DNA of 64,000 nt from Physcia stellaris. Taxonomy: Eukaryota; Ascomycota; Lecanoromycetes; Caliciales; Physciaceae. Position numbers and translations under genes: made by a program. Below, one piece after another: positions 1 through 10,873 of the stretch. Position 1 is the first letter of the stretch. Each line of letters starts with the position of its first letter. Location: assembly GCA_018902385.1 (NCBI GenBank), contig JABSSW010000019.1, positions 682,001 to 746,000 on the forward strand, in the 5' to 3' direction. Under the pieces are notes generated by a model. It saw only the letters and a program-made list of their open reading frames with translations. It made no database searches and was not told where the DNA came from.

Positions 1-2078
1 GTTATTGATAATGCTCTTCAGACCATCTTGAGAATCCTCTGGATGATCTGTCCGACCGTCGTCGAAATTGATAATGGAGTCCCATGCATTCAGGATAGCC
101 TCAGGGGTTAGCTGCACGTCCACAGGAAATCCGTGGCCACCGCTTCTTTGCCACCGAGTCCGCGCCTGCCAGCCACTACCAACTTCGTATAAGTTACCTG
201 TGGGTGGTTGTGGTACCTTGTCGGAGCTCAAGGCTACAACAAGTGGTGCTACCTGCTCCGGTTTAAATGCTTGCACCATGTCTTCGGGCATGATGCTTCG
301 AGTCATGTTTGTGCCGGCGTTTGGAGCAATGGTATTTACGAAGATGTTGTACTTGGCACCCTCGCGTGCCAAAGCACGTGAAAAGCCTAGTATGCCGAGT
401 TTCTAAGGGGGAATTAGCACAGCTCGTACGATGGGAGACTGATCTTCATACAGCAGCAGCGTAATTGGCTTGACCGAAGTTCCCATATATCCCACTTGTG
501 CTCGTGGTATTGACAATGCGGCCGTACTTTTGCTTAAGCAAGTATGGCCACGCAGCTTTGGTAACTTTATAAGTTCCTCGAAGGTGGACGGCGATTACTT
601 GATCGAACATCTTCTCGTCCATATTGGCAAATGCCTTGTCTCTGAGTATACCAGCGTTATTGACCACAATGTCAACACGACCATATGCGTCAATTGCAGC
701 TTTAACGACAGCGTCACCATCTTCAGCAGAGGCTTTATTCCCAACAGCCTTGCCGCCGAGCTTCTCGATTTCTTGGACCACGTCATCTGGGTTGATCAGA
801 TCGTTGACGACCACTGATGCACCGTACTTGGCGAAAAGAAGTGCGTATGATCGACCGAGCCTATCACTTTCAGTAAATCGTAAGATGAAAAGGTCAGTGA
901 AACCTACCCTCCTCCAGCGCCAGTAATCAATACGACCTTTCCGGCAAAGTCAAGATTTTCACCTATTTCGTTGTCGCCCAGCTTCTGTGCTGCTTCCAAA
1001 AGGGTCATGAAATCAGCTAGGCCATCAGGGTAACTTGGCTCAGAAAAATCATTAACATCCTTCCATCTCCTAAGGATTGCTCCTGGAGTCAGACTTGGAC
1101 CGGTCTTGAGTAAGGCACCCTTTGCGCGCTCCCAACGTAACTTGGCAACATGGCCACCGCCCACTTCAAAGATCGACCCTGTCTCATTGGTGTTCGAAGA
1201 GTGCACCAGGACAGCAACAAGCGGTACAACCCATTCGGGCTTCAGGGCTTCCAGCATATCTGGTGGCATCACCGTCTGCGTCATTCTGCTGGCAGCTATA
1301 GGGGCAATAACATTACAGAGAATGTTGTATTTGTAACCTTCCTTTGCGAGTGTTTCCGTGAAGCCTACCTGAGAGAGTTTCGCAGCTTCCTCCCGTCAGC
1401 ACTTTTCTTCCAAAACTCAGCCTCGAGCTTACCCGAATAATTGCATTGCCCAAAACTTCCAAAGAGACCAGCCGCAGATGCGGTGTTGATGACTCTGCCG
1501 TACTTCTGCTTCCGGAAATGGGGCCATGCCGCTCTCGCACACTGCGCACAGACATCAGTCAGTGTCGTGGCTACGACTGTCGCCGTCAGGTACATACCTT
1601 GAAGGCTCCCTTGACGTGAACCTTAATGACCAAGTCCCAGTCAGCGTCGGTCATGTTCTTGAAGCTAACATCCCGCAAGATGCCCGCATTGTTGAGCAGG
1701 ATATCTATCCTGCCGAATTCCTTGATGGCAGTCTCGATGATGTTTTCGCCATTCTCGACACTGTCATAATTCGCAACTGCTTTACCGCCAGCAGCTCTGA
1801 TCTCCTCGACGACTACATCAGCGGCCTCGACAAGAAAGTCAGCCGCAGTCGTCTCTCGGTATTCTAGCCGTCCTACCTTGGAAGACTTTCCCTCTCCTTT
1901 GAACGAGCCTCCTAAATCATTAACGACTACACTGGCACCTCTTAGAGCGAAGAAGGTAGCATATGCCTTTCCAAGCCTGCGGTGATCAGTTTGTAGGCAA
2001 TACTGCAGGCTCTGATGCTCACCCTCCGCCAGCGCCGGTGACAACGACGGTTTGACCGTCAAATCGTAAATCAGGCAT
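1..2078 (-). CDS. fox2: Peroxisomal multifunctional beta-oxidation enzyme Fox2 (two SDR domains; C-terminal hydratase outside window)
   Basis: Fox2 carries out the hydration and 3-hydroxyacyl-CoA dehydrogenation steps of peroxisomal fatty-acid beta-oxidation. Two tandem short-chain dehydrogenase domains are visible, each with a TGAGGG-LG cofactor motif, an NNAGILRD motif and a YGR-(V/I)-(I/V)-N-T strand. The first spans about 2078-1300 and the second about 940-240. The usual MaoC-like hydratase domain would lie beyond base 1, so the gene is cut by the window edge. ATG at 2076-2078 opens MPDLRFDGQ, the family's usual N-terminus. Six introns fit by frame: 1977-2022, 1826-1876, 1542-1597, 1386-1432, 861-907 and 403-451. 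The 1826-1876 intron is 51 nt, a multiple of three, and stop-free, so it can be mistaken for coding sequence. The gene is divergent from the kinase gene at 2628. Confidence 0.93.
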
Positions 2079-2627
2079 TGGAGATCGATATGATTACACC
2101 AAATGTAATAGGCACAAGCATCGACACGATTTTCCGAGTGAGAATAGGATCAGAGGAAGGTATTGAATCGCATCCTCCCGAGCCTCCTACGTTGACGTGA
2201 ACCTCGGCACCCAAGCCCCGCTAAGAGCTTCCCCAGAATTAGAATCCATCTTTCACAATCACATGCAACTTGATCTTAGGGTTGAAGCAAACTTGATAGC
2301 TAATATTAATCCCGAGTTCCGGGTACCCGTAATACAGTAAGGTGGGGGCTATCTGTACCCGGAGTGGGGAACCGCGATTAAGGCAGTCGTAGGCTAAAGT
2401 CTGCTCATCAAGTAGTACTCTTATGAGAACTCCATCACTTTAGCAAACCCTCTTATAAGGTAGATCTAATTACATGGTGGTAGATATTCTCTCTCGAACT
2501 GATTTCCGTTTCGTAGGCGGCAAAGTCTCGCAGCGTTCATACATGATATTGATTTCCTGCATTTCGAGCTTTCATCCACCCTGATACCTTGATCGTAGTC
2601 TGGCCCCTACGAACCGAAGATATAGCC
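2079..2627. promoter_or_regulatory. Intergenic region between divergent fox2 and kinase genes
   Basis: This 549-bp stretch separates two divergent starts, so it must hold both promoters. I see no confident TATA box and no clear match to a fatty-acid regulator site. No coding potential is visible. Confidence 0.5.
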
Positions 2628-3864
2628 ATGACCGATGTATTCGCGGACAAGACGGAAAATTGCCTGCGGTTTATCCTTGAGCAATTGCGCAGACGGCGGT
2701 CGGGCGGGCCGGCATCAATGCCGGTGTTGGTGGTAGGAATCAATGGCCCTCAGGGCGTGGGCAAAACTACAATGGTCTGTCCAATGATCCTGCCTTCGTC
2801 CTGAGTGCCGCAGTGCTCCACTGGAGGAATCATTATATGCTGTTCCTGTCGACACCAGTTGACTGTTCCACCACATCAGTTTTCATGAGCTGTACGAGGT
2901 GTCGTACGTACCTTATCGTGCCGTGAAGCTTACTCGTCATCCTACACTAGGTATCCAGTCTTGCGAACAACCTTCGCAATCTCGATCTGCCGACAATGGT
3001 GCTCTCTATTGATGACTTCTATCACTCCCACGACAGCCAAGCTCGTCTTGCTCTTAGAAACCCCTCGAATCCCCTTGTCCAGCATCGCGGTCAGCCATCA
3101 ACTCATGACCTCCCACTTGCTCTTTCTGTCTTGTCTGCTCTTCGCGAAAGAAGAAAATGTAGCATACCAGCTTACGATAAAAGCGCGTTCTCGGGAAAGG
3201 GCGATCGCGTTCCGCTTGATGATTGGCAGATAGTGAATGATACAGGGGAGGAGGAAATTGAGGTGGTGATTTTTGAGGGGTGGTGTGTGGGTTTCCGCGC
3301 CTTGAGTGATATCGAGCTCCAGGGGCATTGGGAATCAGCGGTACGTCAACGAAACGAGGAAGAATATAAAGGAAGACTTGGCTGGAATAGCCTCGAGAGC
3401 ATCAGATACATTAATGAAGCTCTGAGAGATTATGATGAAATCACAGAGTAAGCATCAGTTCCAAGACAGAGAACCAGAAAAGGTCTAAAAAGAAGCAGGC
3501 AACTCGACGCATTGATCCATATGTGAGCCAAAACTTTTGAGTACTTACGTCTGGCATGAAATGATACCGATGTGCAGAGACGCCGAAGACCCGCTCTACG
3601 TGTATGCATGGCGGCTGGAGCAGGAGGCCAGTCTTCGGTCAACCAAGGGCCATGGAATGACTGACGAGCAGGTAATAGCATTTGTGGATGGCTGTATGCT
3701 TGGCGATTCTCCTCTGTATTGCTCAGCTAATGTCAATAGATTATCCGTCATACGAACTCTATACAGATCGTCTGAGAGCGGGCGTGTTCAATGAAGGTGA
3801 ACGTCGGCAGTTGAGACTTGTTTTACGCAAGGACCGAAGGACTGAGAAAGTTGTAACGATCTGA
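2628..3864 (+). CDS. P-loop kinase, Tda10/D-glycerate 3-kinase-like
   Basis: The predicted 302-residue protein has a Walker A loop GPQGVGKT (residues 40-47) and a kinase motif LSIDDFY (67-73). The middle contains IFEGWCVGF and the C-terminal part contains DPLYVYAWRLEQE. This order matches the fungal Tda10/plant glycerate kinase family, which phosphorylates small substrates such as D-glycerate; the actual substrate is inferred. Introns are 2775-2950 (weak donor GTCTGT), 3448-3498, 3523-3577 and 3694-3739. Together they leave a 24-nt exon at 3499-3522 whose inclusion restores the conserved LDALIHIDAEDP stretch. An in-frame ATG also exists at 2589, but 2628 gives the usual short leader before the P-loop. 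The exons sum to 909 nt, exactly in frame. Confidence 0.85.
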
Positions 3865-4620
3865 GACTGGTCGGGAGAAAATGCTAGGTGAGCAGAGATG
3901 CTTCAGCGGAAAATACGTAGAAAAACAGAGCAAACACTTCCTCGAACCCATGGGTATTGGCTACCTTCTCCTTTCAATCTCTTGGAAGAAGCGATGATCA
4001 GATAGACCGCTGCTTTTCATCTGTCCCTTGGTCTGGTATTGTGGGCTTGTGCGATTCGCGTACAGCCACTATCATACTCATTGTGGCAAAAGGCGTACAC
4101 GTTCTGGCTCAAAGCAGATGAACGTGACACGGCGAAGGCATCATCTGTTGATTCCGTACCTAGTCGGGCAAAAGTAGGTCTGTAATCGTGTATCCAAAAG
4201 TTTTTTCACCATTTGTTACCAGCTGAAGGGATACTGTATTGGCAGTCAACAGCCGAGAGATGTGACATCCCGGCTTACCTAAGTGTTGTTTATATCACTC
4301 GGGTCAACATTGCTTTTCAGGATCTTGAAAGCAGGGGACCGGTTCAAACTTGATATTGAGTGTTGGTAGGTCGTGGGCAGTAGACCTTTTGTAAGCTCGA
4401 GAACGTCCTGGAACTATTACACCAGACGATAATCTCAATCTTGCTATTCGACCCATCAAAAACCATTTGGCCAGCCAGATCCGCCGACATTATCCATAAT
4501 CGTAGACAGTTCTCCGATTCCGCGTCTACTAGTTGTGTGAAAGGATCCCTCAATGTTTGCCGGTCGATTCAATCGTTATCAGTGGTCCCACAAACTCGGT
4601 CCCTTCAAAAAGTCTGCCTC
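3865..4620. other. Intergenic region between convergent genes
   Basis: No gene is visible between the kinase stop and the HIT-protein stop. The only structure seen is one copy of a diverged dispersed repeat at about 4021-4183, listed separately. Confidence 0.5.
4021..4183 (+). repeat. Dispersed repeat, copy 1
   Basis: About 163 bp that aligns by eye with 16121-16306 in the same orientation. The last 45 bases match at roughly three quarters of positions, including the shared block TGATTCCGT and the end AGGTCTGT. The element type is unknown, and I saw no terminal inverted repeats or target duplication. Confidence 0.45.
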
Positions 4621-5218
4621 TTAGATCTCCATGTAGTCCATCTCCCGAAAGAGCTTTTCAGCTTCAGCGGACATCTCTTCCTCTGTCCTCGGCTTCCTCT
4701 CCTGATTATCCATGGTGGGGAATTTATTCTTTCTACTTGCGCGCTCTTGAAGATGATTGCCAATGTCCCCTTCTTCTCCGTCAAGCATTCCGTAGATGGC
4801 GTCAGATCCGCCCATATGATCCAAATCAGACTGCTTCCGAGGAATTATATGTGTATGAACATGCGGCACAGATTGGCCTGCTGCAGCGCCATCTTGTATC
4901 GCTATGTTCAAGCTTTTGGCACTGAAAACGCGCTCTACCATCCGTCCCACTTTTTGAACCGTAAGAAAAAGGTCTGTTATTTCCGCTTGGGTGAGGTCGG
5001 AAAAACGGGTCGTCACACGGCGTGGAGAAACGAGAACATGACCTGGAAGCAGAGGTTTCAAATTGACCTTGAACTTCTTCGTTAGCAGGTGTTTCTAGTG
5101 CATCGGCGCTCAACAATTGGAAGCTTACCAGAGCAAAGCTGAGTGGCGTCAGGTGGAAGACTTGGGGAGTGACCAGGAAGGTGCCAAAATAGATGGGCTT
5201 GTTGGTAGCCCGAGACAT
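4621..5218 (-). CDS. HIT-family nucleotide hydrolase, Hnt2/FHIT-like
   Basis: The 178-residue product begins MSRATNKPIYFGTFLV, followed by VFHLTPLSFAL and, after a 61-nt intron (5068-5128), VNLKPLLPGHVLVSPRR. This is the typical FHIT/Hnt2 N-terminus. The histidine triad is at residues 99, 101 and 103 (PHVHTHIIPRK), preceded by QDGAAAGQ. Family members hydrolyse dinucleoside polyphosphates such as Ap3A, with the middle triad histidine as nucleophile. The C-terminal region (about residues 110-178) is charged and likely flexible. Length and motifs are complete, so the gene looks functional. It is convergent with the kinase gene upstream in the window. Confidence 0.92.
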
Positions 5219-5676
5219 TTCGGGTTTGCAATATAAGGTACAGTTGTCTACTTGGCGAAATCGCCGCCGGTGATCACACTTGCGGATACTTTAGAATAGG
5301 TACGGAGTACTTGAAGCTGCCCTACGTCAAGTGGCTTGGATAACAACCCGTGCGAGGGCTGTCGACTTTAGCTCACGCTTTTCAAGCCAGAACCGTTGTA
5401 AAGATAATATCTCAAAGCGTAGTTTGGTACGACTTGTCGAGCACCACCGTGACTGAATGAAAAAAGTAGTCAGGGTAGTTTGCCGTTCCGGGGAATTGAT
5501 TATGCTCGGTTTAAAAGGAGGATACATTTTGTACGCAGACCCATGGGACAGGTCCTGAGTCAATTCCACATTCTCCACTCTCGACTTACGATATAAGATG
5601 TAATAAGGCGAGAAGAAGCAGAGTAAACCGTGCTATACTCTGGGAAGAAAAAGGAGAAAAAAATAACTGCGTTGAG
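5219..5676. other. Intergenic region
   Basis: I see no gene or repeat in this 458-bp stretch. It should contain the HIT gene promoter on its left side. A purine-rich tract, GAAGAAAAAGGAGAAAAAAA, lies near 5643-5662. Confidence 0.4.
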
Positions 5677-5882
5677 GGCTCAGCCGGGGATCGAACCTGA
5701 ACCGTTAGATACAGAAACTGAGATTAAGGTTATACATTAGACTTACCCGGGGCCTGTCACAATGAGTGCTTGGAAACACCCAGGCTTTCATACCCGAAGC
5801 GACTGTCCTGCCATTAGGGATTTTCACCATCCGCAAGGATAACAAAGTTTACTCACCAATCATACCTCTAGACCACTGAGCC
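5677..5882 (-). tRNA. Split tRNA-Pro-like locus (gene with unusual insertions, or relic)
   Basis: Read on the minus strand, the ends form a perfect 7-bp acceptor stem, GGCTCAG with CTGAGCC. The 5' part TGGTCTAGAGGTATGATT looks like a fungal tRNA-Pro D-arm with an A box. The 3' part GGTTCGATCCCCGG is a B box and T-arm. Between them lies an anticodon-like TCGCTTCGGG, which would read CGG (Pro). The parts are in the right order but spread over 206 bp instead of about 72. Three spacers begin GTGAGT, GTATGA and GTAAGT, end in CAG and measure about 49, 40 and 50 nt. That resembles this genome's spliceosomal introns. The 3' strand of the anticodon stem is poor. A degraded tRNA gene is the simpler reading. 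Confidence 0.35.
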
Positions 5883-6525
5883 AATAGACTAAATTTTGCT
5901 TATTTACATTTATAATGTTACATATTGACCAACCGGGATATTGTAAGTGTAATATACGACTAACTCATCCAAGTATTTACTCGTGATTTATATATATATC
6001 TCTACCTCATTCTCGGGGGTTCCCACATGAGCACAGTTGATTCCCACAGCCCGAATGAACAAAATGATAGCCCGACTTAGGATATACGACAAATCTGAAA
6101 CTTCATTGAACATACCTCTAGAGTATCAATTTACGTTCGGAATTCCAATGACGGGTAACCTTGATATGGCGAAGGGTCTATGGCATTTTCCGGCATCCTC
6201 CCACACCTTGCACCTTCTTAGGCTTCAAGCTGCTGCTTCACACGAGGCTGACGTTTGCAAAACCGGGCGCACTGCAAGGGTTCATCTTTCAGCCCCCACA
6301 TGGGCTTGCATTAACATCGCTCGACGGCACGAGTTGACAGTAGTAAGGCTGGCCAATCGCTAGCTAAAGCTCGCTTCCAAGCAGCCCAGCTCGCAGTGGT
6401 TGATTTATGGTAGAGCAGTATTGCTCTGACTCGTAATCATATACGTCGTCTTCGATTCACTCACCTTTCTAGGAATCTGTCGGTACTGCATCTTGTCTGC
6501 AAAAGGTACCTTTTCAATCTCCATC
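5883..6525. other. Intergenic region upstream of the Zn2Cys6 gene
   Basis: No supported gene. Short open frames here lack family features. This is presumably the promoter and leader of the regulator that starts at 6526. Confidence 0.4.
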
Positions 6526-8718
6526 ATGTCAGAGGTCGACTTTGATCTTGCCGAATGGATTCATCCGGACCTACTCAAGTCCCCTTCGCCTCAACCAGCA
6601 GCCTTACATGTAGATGCCAAAAACCTGCCCCCTAGCCATGGAAATAGTGAGCCTTCGACGGCTCAACTTATAGGCGGCCCTTCAAGCCAGGAGTCGAGGG
6701 CACTCTCGGCCCAGATCCAGCCATCTCCTACAGATACGGAGCAAAGCAGGGAAGCAGCACCAAACATTTCGTCTGATTCCTCAGCCTCGACCTTCCTTGG
6801 CGAGAGGGATAGGCCTAGAGCATTCAAGAAGCATCGTGAGAGCTATTGGCCATCTCATCCTCCCTTTTCAATATGATGGTATGACTGAAGCTTTACCCAG
6901 GTAGCAAGCCAGCCAAACCTACTCGCGATACGGTGAAACGTCAAGCAATAAGCCGAAAGATCCAATCTCATCCCAACGCGCCGCTTCCAAAGTCTGGACC
7001 TTCAGTCATCATGTTCTACCATGCGTCAACTGATACTCAGGGATTACTTCCCAAAGAGGAACGCAAGCGTCGTAGAATGGACCAAACGGGCGACAACTAT
7101 CAAGCTGTACGAGAAAGGGGCGTCTGTCCCGGTTGCTGGATGCGTAGAATAAAATGTGACTATGTAATTCCCTGTCGCCAGTGTATAAGCCGCAACTACT
7201 CTCCAGATTTCTGTTGCAGAGATCGCATCAATAAAATCTCGACTCATCACCCTAAAATGGCCACAGAATTTATCGACGTGTACAGGAAAAGAAACTCGAT
7301 CGAGTCTTGGGACTTGACCGAATTCCCAAAAGCCATTGAACTATGGCATGGTCTCAGTGACACGAGCTTTCGGGTCACTGTTACGAAGTATATCTCCTGT
7401 GAAGCAATCACGGATCTTTTCTGGAAAAAGCCGAACGGTTGGCAGCAGCTTGAGCATACGCCCTATGGTATTCGTAATGAAAAGAGAGATCTTGACCCCA
7501 AAGCACTGGATGAGTATGTGTGGGCTCAAGTCCCTCATGTCCTTCACCAAATAGACGAAAAAGAGTCAACTCGTAAGCACGACTCAGTTGGTCAGGCTTC
7601 AGATGTGCGCCCTGCCCGGGTTTCAAACAAAATCTGGATCAAGACCATGCGCACAATTTACGACTATATCAACGATAGTCCCCAGCCTGACTCCCCTGAG
7701 ATCAGACCGCTCCGCACGTCTCTCACGTTGTGGACTTACACCTTTTTGCAGTATCATGGTAAGTCGCTATCTTCAATCCCTCAACTTAATGCTCTAAGAA
7801 ACACCACATGTGACTGGCAAATTGCGGCTCTAAAGCGCAAGACATGCTGAGCCTGCGGAGAGTCCATCAGACAGGCCATACTGACACCGAACAATATGTA
7901 GGACTGTGGCAGTTCAGGCCTTCGTCAAACCACGACAAACTTGGAATGGGAGAGTTGGGCCTGCATACCAAGGACACGGAAACTCTGACACCTTTCGAAG
8001 GAACCACTCCATTACCAAGACTTTTGTCTCAACAGCTCCACAGCTGCATCGAGGGCCGAATGGACGTCCTTGAGACTAGCCTACTACGAGACTTGCATGC
8101 TGCCTATAAAGGGCCAAAATACCATTGGCCGGTACTGTATCTGAGCACATGGGTCTACCTGTCTATTCTCGAGGAGATTGTTTGGGACGCTGGAAGGTGG
8201 GATTGGCTAAGCCAGGTTCGTCGTTCTTGTCTTTGACACCATGTCAGAAATCAAAAGCGCTCCAGAGAGGTCACTAACTCCTAGACACAGTGGTTTGATT
8301 GGCCTCTCGAAGACAGTCCAAACACGAACAAAGAGCGTGCCGAAGAGGATGCAAGGACCGTCGTGGCGCATTATCAGCATGCTTTCAGAACCAAGCCGAG
8401 TAAGCCACTGCCAGAGTTGTACAGGCAAATATTCGAAACAGGAGAGAGTGCATCTTTACAAGGATCTCAGGGCGACGCGACATCACAGGCTCTACAGAAC
8501 CTTCTGAAAGAGACATGCTCATTCGTGGAAACAAACAGAACAGCTATAGACAGGCAGATGGCAGCAGACTTTGACAAGGACGACATTCGGAGCGTGGGTC
8601 TAAAGCTTGCGGGTATGATGATTGTATAAAAAGACCTGACATCGCAGATACTCTAGGTTTCAACGCGGTGGCAGATACAACCAACGATTCTATGAAAATG
8701 ATCCATGACATTGCTTAG
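6526..8718 (+). CDS. Zn2Cys6 fungal transcription regulator
   Basis: A predicted 646-residue protein in five exons; introns are 6836-6900, 7759-7835, 8216-8290 and 8613-8647. The binuclear zinc cluster is internal rather than N-terminal: cysteines at about 179, 182, 189, 195, 198 and 208 with spacing x2-x6-x5-x2-x9. It is preceded by the basic run KEERKRRR. The first 100 residues are Ser/Pro/Gln-rich and probably disordered. The C-terminal half has no recognised motif. The last intron is only 35 nt, but removing it gives an in-frame C-terminus ending KMIHDIA. The gene ends 130 bp from the convergent GT2 gene, so it may regulate the neighbouring glycan genes; that is inference from position only. 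Confidence 0.85.
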
Positions 8719-8848
8719 CCAATATCTCGTTTTGGGTGACCTTTTGCAATATTCAAAGGCTCAGTATAATTTGTCTCATGCTGCGACCACCCGACTCAAC
8801 ACCAATCGATCTGCACAGCAATTTAGCCAGGACTCTAGACATTTCTCA

Positions 8849-10378
8849 TCAGACAAGATGAAGAGAACCCACATTCCGAAGGGTCAAGACTGCGTACAGC
8901 TTTACCAGTTGCTGAATGTATAGATATAGTATGAAAGGTATAAAATACGGTAGTCTCCGTGGATCTTGAAAGCCGTAGGGAAGGTATCGGAACAGTCGGC
9001 TCACAAAAGTGCCGAATACGACGAAGATGACCACCGAAACACCGGAGCTTTTGCATAATCAGTCCAGGGCATTCAGTGGTAAGGTATTATAAGGGGCCAA
9101 ACCTAGTACTCAGTCTGTACAAGTAAAAGAACTCAATCAGAAAAGAAAAGGACCCGAGACACCAAGTTACACGAGTCCAAGCTGTGAACGGATGTGTTCT
9201 GCACGCTTTAGCATACATGTGTAAAACCCGAAGGGTCTGCTTACGCACCTCCAGGCGAATCTCTCCCTTCCAACGGACCAGAAATTGGCCAGCCAGTCGC
9301 TCCTTGACCATCTGAGTAGCTGCCCCAGATGCTTCCAATCCGGGCGAACTATTGAAATGTCGGAATCAGCATTTCCATTAGTGGTTATGTGTTGAATTTC
9401 AAGACCTGTCTTTGGCGCAGGCACGGAAGCTTATTCACCGTGTGTCTCAACTCTGCACCCATGTCGTTGATCGATTCCACCATAGCCAAGGACTCCCCTC
9501 CCATCATCAGGCATTACCATCACATCCCGGCCACAGCGATCCATCCACCGGGTCAAGCTTTGATCATCGCCAGCATTGAGTCGATGTCCCCCCCATTCTT
9601 CAGCCTGGAAGTTGTCCTGGAAGTTGCTATCGCGAAGAATGGAGGCGCGATAAGCGGCCGTTGAGCCACTGGCGCAGAAGACGCCGCCGTCAAGCAGGAC
9701 AGATGCGCGACCATCGATTGCGTCGCCGAAGAGGCGGATTGAGGCAAGAGTCTCCCAGAAAGTGAGCCTGGTACTGCCGGTCTGTGGCCGGATCTGGACC
9801 TCTGGAAATACGCCGCCGAGGTTTGGCGACTTTTCAAAGGGAAAAGTCAATGCGGATAGCGTTGTGGGGGACCAGATGGTGTCATCGTCAGCTATAAGGA
9901 TCAGGGGGTTCTTACAGTTACTGAAACCGACACACAATTGGGCGCGCTTATTGGTACGGGGGCATGTAAGGAGCTTGATGTTGGTTTTGAAAAGGAACCT
10001 AGGTAGCGATTTCAGAGCTTCAGAGATGTAGCAGTGGCTTTCAACATTTGTCACGACGATGATTTCATCCGGATTGTTGACAAGCCAGGACTGGACGGAT
10101 GCCAGTAAGCCCGACGGGATACCTACTGTTGCGCAAACAACTGAGACCTTGGTATTGGTCGATTGTGATGACGGAATCAGGAATAGCTTGTTCGCAGGAT
10201 AATAGAGTGGCCACAAGATAAAGTAAATGATTCCTGTCAGGTATCGATATGTCCTGCGTATTTTTGGAGAGGTTAAGGGGCATTCTTGATGAGCTCAATA
10301 GTCATTATTGGCCGGAACGTACAGGAGTGAAGTAAAAAGAACATTGATCACAGCCTGACTGTCGAACCGGTTTGCCAT
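8849..10378 (-). CDS. Family 2 glycosyltransferase, Cps1/hyaluronan-synthase-like polysaccharide synthase
   Basis: The predicted 415-residue membrane GT2 has an N-terminal hydrophobic segment (residues 20-45), then a GT-A core opening KVSVVCATV. It carries the metal-binding ADDDT (Asp 141-143), the acceptor motif GDDQSLTRW (247-255) and LLRWSRSDW, the fungal equivalent of the QxxRW motif. C-terminal hydrophobic helices follow. The family transfers sugars from UDP-sugars to a growing chain across the plasma membrane; product and sugar are not readable here. Introns: 10254-10322, 9410-9517 (junction least certain), 9199-9248 and 9048-9102. The first exon (MANRFDSQ) was chosen because its donor joins the next exon in frame. 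The gene stands 5' to 3' ahead of the GH105-like gene's end. Confidence 0.85.
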
Positions 10379-10873
10379 GCTCAATTCCCGACTTATGATT
10401 GTGCGGGAGGGAGACTGTTCGCCAGGTTCTGCCGTTGCCTCACCACAATTCACGTAATCAGATCCAATAGTCCCACGTCAAGCCTTGGCTCGCTTTCAAT
10501 GGCGTGCAGCCTTGAGGAACGTTGAGAAGGGCCAATAAGCGCAGCTGCAGTGAAAACTCGACTTACGTGAGTCAAGTGCGGAAAAAGTGCTAATGTTAAG
10601 TGAGTGATGGAGGCTCTCGAACAAGGCTTCAGAGGCTACATTATTATTGCCCAAGTCACCATCCTCCTGCACCTAACGATTTCGGGCCAGCATCGTCTTG
10701 TTGGAATTACATCCGTTTTGACCATGGCCGCAGCGCGAAGGGACATGATTTACGATGTATAATTACATTAGTAACCGTTGGGGACGAGCGGAGGTTAATA
10801 GAGCAATCTCGACTTAGCAAAGAACCCGACAGTCGCAATCTCAACAGGACCATACATTATTACGTTGGCGATC
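10379..10873. promoter_or_regulatory. Upstream region of the GT2 gene
   Basis: These 495 bp lie between the GT2 start and the stop of the next minus-strand gene. It must carry the GT2 promoter. I see no specific site. Confidence 0.4.

Noticed and set aside
4441-5085. A 214-residue plus-strand frame opposite the HIT gene
   Set aside because: It is antisense to a gene with a complete histidine triad and has no motif of its own.
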